64,000 nt of DNA, taken from assembly GCA_023401595.1 (NCBI GenBank), contig JAEXDQ010000009.1, positions 1-64,000 on the forward strand. The letters run 5' to 3'. Positions 1 through 6,749 of the stretch are shown here, piece after piece. The notes beneath the pieces are model-generated. The model did no database searches and had not been told where the DNA came from. It was given only the letters and a program-made list of their open reading frames with translations. The position numbers were made by a program, and so were the translations under genes. The stretch comes from Spirochaetota bacterium. GTDB lineage: Bacteria; Spirochaetota; Spirochaetia; Sphaerochaetales; Sphaerochaetaceae. Position 1 is the first letter of the stretch; every line of letters begins with the position of its first letter.

Positions 1-132
1 TCAGGACAGCCAGGTGTTAATGCTCAAGAATACGGAAATTTTGATATTTTTATTCCAAACTATGAGGAACAAAAGAAAATTGGTGCTTATCTTACATCCC
101 TTGACACCCTCATCACCCTTCACCAGCGATAA
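1..132 (+). CDS. hsdS: Type I restriction-modification specificity subunit, C-terminal fragment
   Basis: The frame is open from base 1 and stops with TAA at 130-132, giving the last 43 residues of a longer protein. The segment PNYEEQKKIGAYLTSLDTLI is the typical end of the second target-recognition half of HsdS, where a conserved helix (EQ.KI...L..LD) follows the DNA-binding domain. HsdS chooses the DNA sequence that the HsdM/HsdR complex methylates or cuts. The rest of the gene, and any hsdM/hsdR, lie outside the window to the left. The codons are much AT-richer than those of the genes that follow, as often seen for horizontally acquired restriction systems. The family call rests on a short tail, but the pattern is distinctive. 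Confidence 0.8.
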   Translation, partial: SGQPGVNAQEYGNFDIFIPNYEEQKKIGAYLTSLDTLITLHQR

Positions 133-215
133 TGATTTTGCCTAAACAGAAACGTACCCCATCCTGCAACGCAATTAAATTGTGCTTTCAGTATGTACGA
201 ATAGTCAAATAAAAC

Positions 216-245
216 CCTTGAACAGCCATACTTTCAAGGTATAGA
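216..245 (+). promoter_or_regulatory. Putative promoter overlapped by an inverted repeat
   Basis: TTGAAC (218-223) and TATAGA (240-245) are separated by 16 bases and resemble a sigma70 promoter. The perfect inverted repeat CCTTGAA (216-222) / TTCAAGG (233-239) covers the -35 and the spacer, so it could be an operator. The predicted start lies only about 3 nt before the ATG at 255, and no Shine-Dalgarno is present. Confidence 0.45.
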
Positions 246-254
246 CTGTCGCCC

Positions 255-665
255 ATGGAAACTCGCATACAGAAAGCATTGGACAATCATCACAAAGGAT
301 ATAATTGCAGCCAGTCCGTCGCCTGCGCATACGCGGACCTCGTAGGAATCGATGAACAGACCATGTTCAAGATCATGGAGGGCTTCGGCCTGGGAATGGG
401 CGGCATGCACGGAATTTGCGGCGCGGTATCAGGCGCAATCGCCGTGGCAAGCATGAAGCTCAGCGGTGGCGACCTTGACGGCCCGTATACGAAGGCCGCC
501 ACCTATAAAATCGCAAAACAGATCGTTGAAGAGTTCCGCATCAAGAACCAATCCTGCGTCTGCCTGGACATCAAGGGCGTCGAGACAGGGACTATCCTCC
601 GTTCCTGCGACGGGTGCATCGAGGATGCCGCGGCAATCCTGGAAGAAATCGTATTCAACGGCTAA
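255..665 (+). CDS. C_GCAxxG_C_C family protein (Cys-rich, probable redox role)
   Basis: This 136-residue protein has seven cysteines: C18, C24, C55, C101, C103, C118 and C121. They fall in the order characteristic of the C_GCAxxG_C_C family (PF09719), with GICGAVSG around residue 55 and SCDGCIEDAA near the end. The family is named for this pattern; members are thought to bind a metal or act in redox chemistry, but no reaction is established. There is no signal peptide or membrane segment, so it should be cytoplasmic. It stands alone, convergent with the methyltransferase pair downstream. The start is the ATG at 255; no Shine-Dalgarno precedes it, and a -10-like box lies only 9 nt upstream. 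Confidence 0.8.
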   Translation: METRIQKALDNHHKGYNCSQSVACAYADLVGIDEQTMFKIMEGFGLGMGGMHGICGAVSGAIAVASMKLSGGDLDGPYTKAATYKIAKQIVEEFRIKNQSCVCLDIKGVETGTILRSCDGCIEDAAAILEEIVFNG

Positions 666-778
666 GACGTTACGCCAAGACATCACTTTGACAGCCCGCT
701 CCCCCAATCATAGGCCAAGGAACGACGAACGAGCATGCCACTGGGCATGTGAGCGAGGATGCGACGCTGGATGTACGT

Positions 779-1582
779 CTATACCCCCACGGAGAACCAG
801 TGATGGAGCATGATTCCCCCCGCTACTCCCACATTCAACGACCCCTTCGTTCCCGCCAGCGGAATCGTCACCCTGCCGGCTGAGCTGTCGCAAGCTTCCA
901 GAAACGCAGGGCTCACGCCCATTTCTTCCGACCCAAGCACAGCGATACCGTCGGAAGGAAACGGAAACCGGGACAACGGGTCGCCGCCAAGCTCCAATGC
1001 GAACATCGGACGACCGGATTTCTGAAGCTCATCCAACAAAGAACGTTCGTCCAATATGCGCCAAGGAACCGTTGAGGTACAGCCACGGGCAGTCCGTTGC
1101 GCCCTTGGATGGTCCGGGCTGGCGGCGCCTTCGACAAGAAGGATATCCTGTACGCCGAACGAATCAGCGCTTCGGAACAGGGAACCCACATTGAAGGGAG
1201 AACGAATCCGGTCAAGCACCAAAGTGTGCGGCAGTACCATCCTGCGGGAAACATCCAACGCGCCGGACGCATCGTCAAGGAAATCCCAATCGGCCGGTTC
1301 AGCGCCTAACGCGCTGAGCAACAGCTGATGCAGATCCTCGCAAGCGAATGAGAACCTGTCCTTGGGCAAGGACATCAATGAAGACGACAGGACAACCGCC
1401 CGAGCTTGCTCCTGTACGGACAGAACGTCGGTAAAAGGATAGTCGGAGAGCAGGCCGCATAGCGAGGAGAGGTACTCCGGTTCAAAATCGCTGGGACGCA
1501 CGGCGGCCTCATGGAACAGACAAGCTATCTTGCGAACGCAGGTGCGGGGCTTCAAAGTCCTGAGCTTGGCGATCGTGATCAT
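779..1582 (-). CDS. SpoU/TrmH family RNA 2'-O-methyltransferase
   Basis: The 267-residue protein carries all three SPOUT motifs of TrmH-type enzymes. Motif 1 is LDRIRSPFNVGSLFRSAD (about residues 123-140), motif 2 is VLGSEEMGVSP (about 214-224), and motif 3 is IPLAGTKGSLNVGVAGGIML (about 239-258), which forms the trefoil knot and S-adenosylmethionine site. Such enzymes methylate a ribose 2'-OH in tRNA or 23S rRNA; which one cannot be told. The N-terminal 110 residues are a poorly conserved extension that may serve in substrate binding. The gene starts 6 bp after the stop of rsmI, on the same strand, so the two are probably co-transcribed as an RNA-modification pair. Confidence 0.88.
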   Translation of the reverse strand: MITIAKLRTLKPRTCVRKIACLFHEAAVRPSDFEPEYLSSLCGLLSDYPFTDVLSVQEQARAVVLSSSLMSLPKDRFSFACEDLHQLLLSALGAEPADWDFLDDASGALDVSRRMVLPHTLVLDRIRSPFNVGSLFRSADSFGVQDILLVEGAASPDHPRAQRTARGCTSTVPWRILDERSLLDELQKSGRPMFALELGGDPLSRFPFPSDGIAVLGSEEMGVSPAFLEACDSSAGRVTIPLAGTKGSLNVGVAGGIMLHHWFSVGV

Positions 1583-1588
1583 GAAAAC

Positions 1589-2305
1589 CTACTCCTGATC
1601 GTCATCATCGGACACGGAATCCTCGACGACTCCTTCCGATGGCGACACACAAAGGGCGAACTCACCTTTCACGGCCTGCCTCATCGCCAAGACATCAGCG
1701 ATGGAACCTGCCGTTCCCTCCAGGAATTCCTCATACGCCTTGGTCATCTCGCGCCCCGCAAGCACCCTCCGTCCGGGAGCCAGTTCGGCAAGCTCCCGCA
1801 ACAACTTGACCACTCTGAACGGCGATTCATAGAGGATGAACGCCTCATCCCGTTCCAAAAGCTGTTCCAGTCGGGCCGTCCTACGACCTTTTCGGGGACT
1901 GAGGAACCCTTCGAACGTAAAGGTCTTGCCCACGAACCCCGCCACACTGATCAACGTAGTTACGGCCGACACCCCTGGAATAGGGATAATGGGGAAGCCC
2001 GCGTCTCGCACGGCATGTACCAACCGGGCGCCGGGATCGCTTACACCGGGAGTCCCCGCGTCGCTGACGTACGCCACATCGTTGCCAGCCTCCATGAGCC
2101 CGACGACGCCCGCCGCTGAATTGACTTCATTGTGGGCATGGCAGGCGATCAGCCGCTTGTGGATGTCGAACTTGTTCAACAGGTTCTGCGTATGTCGGGT
2201 ATCCTCGCAGGCGATGATATCAACCCGTTTCAAGGTCTCCAGCGCACGGAGGGTGATGTCGTCAAGGTTGCCGATCGGCGTCGCAATCATATAGAGAGTA
2301 CTCAT
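1589..2305 (-). CDS. rsmI: 16S rRNA (cytidine1402-2'-O)-methyltransferase RsmI
   Basis: The N-terminus STLYMIATPIGNLDDITLRA is the hallmark of RsmI in the tetrapyrrole methylase fold. It is followed by ACEDTRHTQNLL, VSDAGTPGVSDPG (S-adenosylmethionine-binding loop) and IPGVSAVTTLISVAG. The enzyme methylates the ribose of C1402 in the 16S rRNA decoding centre. The start is set at 2305 because homologues begin just before STLYMIATP; the open frame continues 12 codons further but without conserved sequence. There is no clear Shine-Dalgarno, and TATACA lies 9 nt upstream, so the leader may be very short. The last residues are an acidic tail (DSVSDDDDQE). The protein has 238 residues, a little short of the usual 280. 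Confidence 0.92.
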   Translation of the reverse strand: MSTLYMIATPIGNLDDITLRALETLKRVDIIACEDTRHTQNLLNKFDIHKRLIACHAHNEVNSAAGVVGLMEAGNDVAYVSDAGTPGVSDPGARLVHAVRDAGFPIIPIPGVSAVTTLISVAGFVGKTFTFEGFLSPRKGRRTARLEQLLERDEAFILYESPFRVVKLLRELAELAPGRRVLAGREMTKAYEEFLEGTAGSIADVLAMRQAVKGEFALCVSPSEGVVEDSVSDDDDQE

Positions 2306-2778
2306 GACGCCAAGTGTATACGCAAGCGTTCCGATGCACAAGACGGATCAGACTTCTCCCCCCCATCGCGGATGATGACAAATGAGCAGCGGGAAAATCC
2401 AGATGTCGGTTGTTAGCTGGTAATGCCCAAGACATGCATATGATGGAACAAGGAGACATATCACCGCTAAGCGGAAGTTTTCCCCCTTTGACTTAGCGGC
2501 GACCACTGGAGCCGTACAGGAATCGTAGGTACGGTGTTCCAGACAGAAAAATAAAGAACCTATTGGCGGACAAACATACAAACGAGGAATTCATCACCAT
2601 AAAGGCAACCATCGGCATTTCTCACCATTGCATCAAAACAATCCTCGACAACGGTTGGTATTTTTCACCATACCGGCCTCAATCCACTCGAAAAACGTCC
2701 CTAACAGGATATCATCATCGCAAATGGAAATAAAAATCCGGCCTCCAGCATAGCTGGGAACAGGTGCGCAAAAAAGTT
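2306..2778. other. Non-coding stretch with two inverted repeats, function unknown
   Basis: No convincing gene lies between rsmI and pspA. Two structured elements stand out. CCGCTAAG (2464-2471) is repeated inverted as CTTAGCGG (2492-2499), and the first copy is itself part of the palindrome CCGCTAAGCGG. Immediately after, CTGGA-G-CCGTAC (2506-2517) pairs with GTACGG-TGT-TCCAG (2529-2542) around an 11-nt loop. No T-run follows either, so they are not ordinary terminators. They may be regulator-binding sites or part of a small transcript. Confidence 0.35.
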
Positions 2779-2792
2779 GGCACGGTATCTGC
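2779..2792 (+). promoter_or_regulatory. Sigma54 promoter of the pspA-pspC unit
   Basis: TTGGCACGGTATCTGCAT matches the sigma54 consensus: GG at 2779-2780 (-24), exactly ten bases, then GC at 2791-2792 (-12), with the flanking TTGGCACG of strong sites. Transcription should start near 2804, about 50 nt before pspA. Sigma54 promoters need an AAA+ activator; PspF encoded at 14897-16075 is the obvious candidate. Confidence 0.88.
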
Positions 2793-2854
2793 ATTACCAT
2801 TGACGTACAGAAAAACACAACCTGCCGGGTAGGACCGGAGAGAAGGAGCAATAC

Positions 2855-3574
2855 ATGAACGCTTTTAAGAGAATGAAGAACATCATCAATTCAAACGTCA
2901 ATTCCACGTTGGATAAGATGGAAGATCCCCAGAAGATGATTCGCCTGATGATCGCCGAACTTGAAGAAACCTTGGCAAAGGCAAGGACATCTCTCGCCGC
3001 CCATATCGCGGACAAGACGGCACGGACAGAGGAAAAGAAACAACTTGAGGCATCCCTTCGCCGGTGGGAAGACCGTGCGAAGCTCGCCGTGGAAAAAGGT
3101 CGCGACGATTTGGCTCGCGAGGCGTTGATCGAGAAGAAACATGTTTCCGAACGGTTGCAGGTACTCAGCGACGAACTGGCGCAGTACGAAGGCATCATCG
3201 CCAGCCAGCAGGATCAAATCTTCAAGCTGCAGGAAAAATTGCAGGAAATCCGTGACAAAGAACGGACCTTGGTTGCGAGAGCCTACCATGCGAAAGAGAA
3301 GAAAAAAGTCGTGGAGACCCTGCGCGAGACCGACAGCAGCGCCATGTGTCAGAAATTCTCCGACCTTGAATCAAAGATCGAAAGAATGGAAGCCGATGCG
3401 GAGATGGCGGGCTTTACAGGGACAGGGGCGAAGGGTACGGAAGCCCAGTTCGCTGAAATGGAGAAGAACGACGAGATCGAGGCTGAGCTGAACAAACTGA
3501 AGGCTTCCATGGCAGCCCCCGCGCCGAAGGCTGAAAAACCCAAGGCCGCGGCCAAGAAGAACGAGGAGAAATAA
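2855..3574 (+). CDS. pspA: Phage shock protein A (PspA/IM30 family), first copy
   Basis: The 239-residue protein is almost entirely predicted alpha-helical coiled coil and begins with the amphipathic helix MNAFKRMKNIINSNVNSTLD that binds stressed membranes. LDKMEDPQKMIRLMIAELEE follows, the most conserved PspA segment. Family members polymerise on the inner membrane to protect it and, in proteobacteria, inhibit PspF. The C-terminus is unusual: after the coiled coil comes a short Ala/Pro/Lys tail (AAPAPKAEKPKAAAKK). A GGAG (2843-2846) is well placed before the ATG. The gene sits behind its own sigma54 promoter and 2 bp before pspC. A second, shorter pspA is at 16430. Confidence 0.92.
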   Translation: MNAFKRMKNIINSNVNSTLDKMEDPQKMIRLMIAELEETLAKARTSLAAHIADKTARTEEKKQLEASLRRWEDRAKLAVEKGRDDLAREALIEKKHVSERLQVLSDELAQYEGIIASQQDQIFKLQEKLQEIRDKERTLVARAYHAKEKKKVVETLRETDSSAMCQKFSDLESKIERMEADAEMAGFTGTGAKGTEAQFAEMEKNDEIEAELNKLKASMAAPAPKAEKPKAAAKKNEEK

Positions 3575-3576
3575 CG

Positions 3577-3843
3577 ATGGCTACTTCCTACCGCGAACGC
3601 CGCGAATACCGCGCTTATGACGGCTCCTGGAGATACGAGGAAAGGGACTACGACCACGCCCCGCTTCGCCGCTCCCGCAACGGACTGATTTTCGGGGTCT
3701 GCCAAGGATTCGCCGACTGGTCGGGAATCCCCGTTGGGCTGCTGAGGGTGGCGCTTGCAATCGCCTTCGTCTGCACCGGATTCTTCCCAGTAGGTTTTGG
3801 ATACCTGGTGGCCGCGATGGTCATGAAGCCACAGAGGTACTAA
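3577..3843 (+). CDS. pspC: PspC domain membrane protein
   Basis: This 88-residue protein has a basic, Tyr/Arg-rich N-terminus (about 35 residues), then the PspC signature RNGLIFGVCQGFADWSGIPV and a hydrophobic segment ending in a second half-helix (residues 50-85). PspC proteins sit in the inner membrane and recruit or sense PspA. The gene follows pspA by 2 bp, so the two are translated from one sigma54-driven transcript. The protein lacks the C-terminal coiled coil found in the second PspC of the window (17528-17953). Confidence 0.87.
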   Translation: MATSYRERREYRAYDGSWRYEERDYDHAPLRRSRNGLIFGVCQGFADWSGIPVGLLRVALAIAFVCTGFFPVGFGYLVAAMVMKPQRY

Positions 3844-3853
3844 GCTTGGTTCC

Positions 3854-3899
3854 GGGCCATCGTGCAGTACAGAACAGTACCACTCGATGGCCCTTGTTG
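3854..3899 (+). terminator. Hairpin terminator after pspC
   Basis: GGGCCATCG (3854-3862) pairs perfectly with CGATGGCCC (3885-3893), and an inner GTAC/GTAC pair continues the stem. TTGTTGT follows. It lies directly after the pspC stop. The T-tract is weak but the stem is strong. Confidence 0.65.
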
Positions 3900-4229
3900 T
3901 ATCCAGCCGTCCATGACCGTCGCCTACGGCCATGGAGAAACTTTTGAAGGAATTTGCCCGTGAGGTTCCGTCCCGCGATACGTATCGTATGCATACCGTC
4001 GGACCGGGAGCTGGCAGGGCAAAGTTGACACGAGGAGTTCTTTATGGACAAACAGCCACAGGTCCCGCGATCCTGCCGGCGGACGTCTTTGGTGCAGAAC
4101 CATACAACGCGGGATTTCTTTCAGAACATAGCGGTACCCATCCCTACCGAAACCAGGGGCACGTCGGCGGTATCGCCCGTCATTCGCCTCCATACCCATG
4201 ACGACAGAACGGAGGTAGAGAAACAGAAC
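3900..4229. other. Non-coding stretch before the CmpB-like gene
   Basis: An imperfect inverted repeat, CCATG-ACCGT ... ACGG-C-CATGG, lies around 3911-3935. The frame of the downstream gene stays open back to 4044, but those 62 residues are polar, of low complexity and unlike the family, so they are probably not translated. No convincing promoter was found. Confidence 0.4.
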
Positions 4230-4868
4230 ATGGCGATGCTGCTCGCCTGCGCTTTTTTTGTCGGAGCATTTCTAGGCGTCGTCGTAGAGACACTGTGGGG
4301 GATACTCAAGCTCCATACTCTGGAACGACGGTCCGGCCTGCTGTTCTTCCCTATTTTCAACCCTGTGTATGGCGCAGGCGCGATTCTTCTGACCCTAGCG
4401 AAGGGTACTACGGAAACAAAAGAAGCCGATGACTGGAAAACATTCTGCCGTTCAACGCTCTATGGGGCGGCGTTGGAATACATCATCTCCTTCGTACAAC
4501 AAAAGACGACCGGCAGCGTCTCCTGGGACTATAGCGCAATGGCGCTGAACATCGGAGGCAGGATCCATTTGCTGTACTGCTTGGCATGGGGCGCGCTTGG
4601 ATTGCTCTGGATCAAGGTGATGCTTCCGCCGTTGGAACGTATCTCCCGGAAACTGGATACCAACGTAGGACGGACGCTCATGCTTGTGACGGTATTGCTG
4701 TTATGCATCGACCTGGCCTGCTCCGGGCTGGCCATCTACCGTTGGTCAAAACGCACGAGAGGCATTCCGGCCCAGTCCGTAGCGGGCCAGTACTATGACC
4801 AACGATATCCCGATTCCGTCATGAAGCGGTATTATCCGAATCTAAAATTTGTTTCGGACCATTACTAA
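4230..4868 (+). CDS. Putative membrane protein of the CmpB-like ABC permease family (PF06541)
   Basis: From the ATG at 4230 the product has 212 residues and about five hydrophobic segments: MAMLLACAFFVGAFLGVVVE, a GLLFFPIFNPVYGAGAILL helix, GAALEYIISFV, the LLYCLAWGALGLLWIKVMLP helix and the TLMLVTVLLLCIDLACSGLA helix. The segments FPIFNPVYGAGA and SVSWDYS are typical of the family called ABC transporter permease CmpB-like; an actual transport role is not shown. The start at 4230 is chosen because it begins at the first membrane helix and GGAGG lies at 4211-4215; the spacing (14 nt) is long. An upstream start at 4044 in the same frame cannot be excluded. A terminator follows. Confidence 0.72.
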   Translation: MAMLLACAFFVGAFLGVVVETLWGILKLHTLERRSGLLFFPIFNPVYGAGAILLTLAKGTTETKEADDWKTFCRSTLYGAALEYIISFVQQKTTGSVSWDYSAMALNIGGRIHLLYCLAWGALGLLWIKVMLPPLERISRKLDTNVGRTLMLVTVLLLCIDLACSGLAIYRWSKRTRGIPAQSVAGQYYDQRYPDSVMKRYYPNLKFVSDHY

Positions 4869-4897
4869 TGACAAGGCTATCGACATCAGGCTTCCTA

Positions 4898-4932
4898 AAG
4901 GCTTAGGGACTCGACATCCCGAAGCCTTTTTT
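4898..4932 (+). terminator. Rho-independent terminator
   Basis: AAGGCTTAGGGA (4899-4910) pairs with TCCC-G-AAGCCTT (4917-4928), followed by TTTTTTA. It closes the CmpB-like gene and separates it from the TTT/sulfatase operon. Between here and 5120 there is only AT-rich sequence with A- and G-runs and no recognisable gene. Confidence 0.8.
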
Positions 4933-5127
4933 ATAAACAATACCCAAATCAATCATACCGGTTCACACGATAGAGAAATCCCCTTATGGGTGATGAGGTC
5001 AAAAAAGTGTTCGCTTTTCTTTTGGGGAGGCGGGCAGGGAAAAAAAGTTATTCAACCGCCTTCCTGAATCGCCTTGGTTTTTTAGGAATCCTTCTATCAC
5101 CCTATCCTATATTGCCCATAAAAAAAG

Positions 5128-5157
5128 TTGACAAATTCAATTTTACATGGTTAACCT
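5128..5157 (+). promoter_or_regulatory. Putative sigma70 promoter of the TTT/sulfatase operon
   Basis: A perfect -35 box TTGACA is at 5128-5133. The best -10 candidate at proper distance is TAACCT (5152-5157), a weak match. GGTTAACC at 5149-5156 is a palindrome overlapping it. Transcription would start near 5163, right at the first operator. Confidence 0.5.
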
Positions 5158-5165
5158 AAATATAA

Positions 5166-5181
5166 GCGTTAATGTTAACGC
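5166..5181. promoter_or_regulatory. Operator copy 1
   Basis: GCGTTAATGTTAACGC is a palindrome (GCGTTAA-TG-TTAACGC). The identical 16 bases recur at 5199-5214, 33 bp downstream, i.e. on about the same face of the helix. Position at the predicted transcription start suggests repression. The LacI-type regulator encoded at 9755-10786 in the same operon is the likely ligand. Confidence 0.72.
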
Positions 5182-5198
5182 CAATATCCATTAAAATA

Positions 5199-5214
5199 GC
5201 GTTAATGTTAACGC
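5199..5214. promoter_or_regulatory. Operator copy 2
   Basis: This is the second identical copy of GCGTTAATGTTAACGC, extended by one matching base on each side to AGCGTTAATGTTAACGCT. It ends 9 bp before the GGAGGG ribosome-binding site of the first gene. Two sites 33 bp apart would allow cooperative binding of a dimer pair. Confidence 0.72.
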
Positions 5215-5236
5215 TTGTAAAACCGGAGGGACAAAA

Positions 5237-6220
5237 ATGAGGAAAATCGTATGCATAGTGCTTGTGGCTTTTCTTGCCGCAGGGGTTGCCTTCGCCCAGG
5301 GGTCAGTGGAAAAATCACAGAACGCTACCATCGACCAGGACATTACGATGTATGTGACGGTCAAGGCCGGAGGCGCGTTGGACGTACGAGCGCGTATCAT
5401 CGCTGATTACCTGTCCAAAGAACTCGGGGTGGGCGTTACAGTCGTCAATCTCCCCGGAGCCGGCGGCCTGACTTGCGCGACCCAAATGCTGACGAACCCC
5501 AGCGGCCCGTTCGACCTGATGTTCACTGCGGCATCAACATTTACCGCAGGCCCCGTATTCGAACCCTCCTGTATCTACACCATCGATGATTTCAAAGTCC
5601 TCGCCCCCGTCGATGTAGAGGAGTTTGGCTTGTACGTCGTTCCGTCAAGGACTGGATTCAAGACATTCGACGATGTCGTCAGCTTCGGGAAAAACAAAGA
5701 ATTGATTTTCGGATGCGGCGGTATCGCAAATGTGACGTATCTCTATCAGGCGGCTTTGTACAAAACGCTTGGCGTCGGCTACAATACGCTGATACATAAT
5801 GGCGGCATCGAAGGAATCACCAACTGCATGGGTGGACACAACATGATCACCATGTGCGGCCTTGAAACCGCCAGACCATATGTTGAAAATGGCGACATCG
5901 TTCCCGTCCTTACGTTCTGCGACGTTGATTATACAGGCTATAAAGGGTATACCGTCCCATCAGTTTTGAAATATGTAGACAACACCGAGAATGTATACCG
6001 GTCGCTGATGGAGGTAGTCTGCCTTTCCAAGCTCGACGACGCCCATTACGCCATTTTGAAGGCCGCCGTTGATAAATGCCTCGCGAATCCCGATTGCGTG
6101 GCGGAGCTGAAGAAAGTGGGCCTCAACTATATTCCTGAAATGACGGTGGAAGAAGCCACCCAACACATCAAGGATGAATATGACACCCTTCAGAAGTTCG
6201 TTCAACAACTTGTCAAATAA
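5237..6220 (+). CDS. tctC: TTT transporter substrate-binding protein (TctC/Bug family)
   Basis: A 327-residue exported protein. Residues 1-20 are a signal peptide (MRKIVCIVLVAFLAAGVAFA) cut before QGS. The Bug/TctC fold is visible from YVTVKAGGALDVRARIIADY (the loop that contacts carboxylates), then VNLPGAGGLTCATQML. It delivers a small, usually anionic substrate to the TctA/TctB membrane pair made by the next two genes. Strong GGAGGG ribosome site before the ATG at 5237. As first gene of an operon that goes on to sulfatases, its ligand is probably a sulfated or acidic compound rather than citrate; this is inference. Confidence 0.88.
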   Translation: MRKIVCIVLVAFLAAGVAFAQGSVEKSQNATIDQDITMYVTVKAGGALDVRARIIADYLSKELGVGVTVVNLPGAGGLTCATQMLTNPSGPFDLMFTAASTFTAGPVFEPSCIYTIDDFKVLAPVDVEEFGLYVVPSRTGFKTFDDVVSFGKNKELIFGCGGIANVTYLYQAALYKTLGVGYNTLIHNGGIEGITNCMGGHNMITMCGLETARPYVENGDIVPVLTFCDVDYTGYKGYTVPSVLKYVDNTENVYRSLMEVVCLSKLDDAHYAILKAAVDKCLANPDCVAELKKVGLNYIPEMTVEEATQHIKDEYDTLQKFVQQLVK

Positions 6221-6283
6221 CGAGTAGCAACGGAAATGGGAAGGAGGGCCATGCCACCCTCTTTCCCGCGTTTAGGAACTAAA

Positions 6284-6748
6284 ATGAAAACCATCCGAAT
6301 AAAAACTAATCTCATCTTTGGTATCGTCGCCATGCTTTTCGCGGGAGTCCTTTGGTTTCTCATTCCCAGCCAAGTCCCGGCTTCAAAAGTCGCGACTGAA
6401 TATGTCGATGGAAGCTTCATGCCCAAGCTCATGTCCATAGTCATGGGCCTGTGCGGACTTATCTGCCTTCTCAGAAGCATCATTTTCAAAGACCACGACG
6501 AGAAGGAGATAACCTGTGAAATCGAAATCAAAAACTGCCTGTATCTTGGCATGGTCATAGCGTATGGACTACTCGCAATATATGCCAGCTTCCTCTTGGC
6601 GAGCCTGGCGTTCGGGTGCGGCTCCCTTTGCTTCATGAAATGCAGGAACTCCAAGAAATACATCCTGGTGACTATCGTTATCCTAGCGGTGACGCTGGTC
6701 TTCAAATACGGCCTGAAGGTCAGGTTCGGCGGGTTATGGGGGTTTTGA
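6284..6748 (+). CDS. tctB: TTT transporter small membrane subunit (TctB family)
   Basis: A 154-residue protein with four hydrophobic segments, as usual for TctB. It opens KTIRIKTNLIFGIVAMLFAG and has the typical loop SYVDGSFMPKLM-like segment (EYVDGSFMPKLMSIVMGLCG). Start placed at the ATG 6284, behind AGGA, because family members begin with a short basic stretch and the first helix; ATGs at 6251 and a start at 6236 would add 11-16 residues without support. It ends one base before tctA begins. TctB is the poorly conserved partner of TctA and is needed for transport. Confidence 0.83.
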   Translation: MKTIRIKTNLIFGIVAMLFAGVLWFLIPSQVPASKVATEYVDGSFMPKLMSIVMGLCGLICLLRSIIFKDHDEKEITCEIEIKNCLYLGMVIAYGLLAIYASFLLASLAFGCGSLCFMKCRNSKKYILVTIVILAVTLVFKYGLKVRFGGLWGF

Positions 6749-6749
6749 G

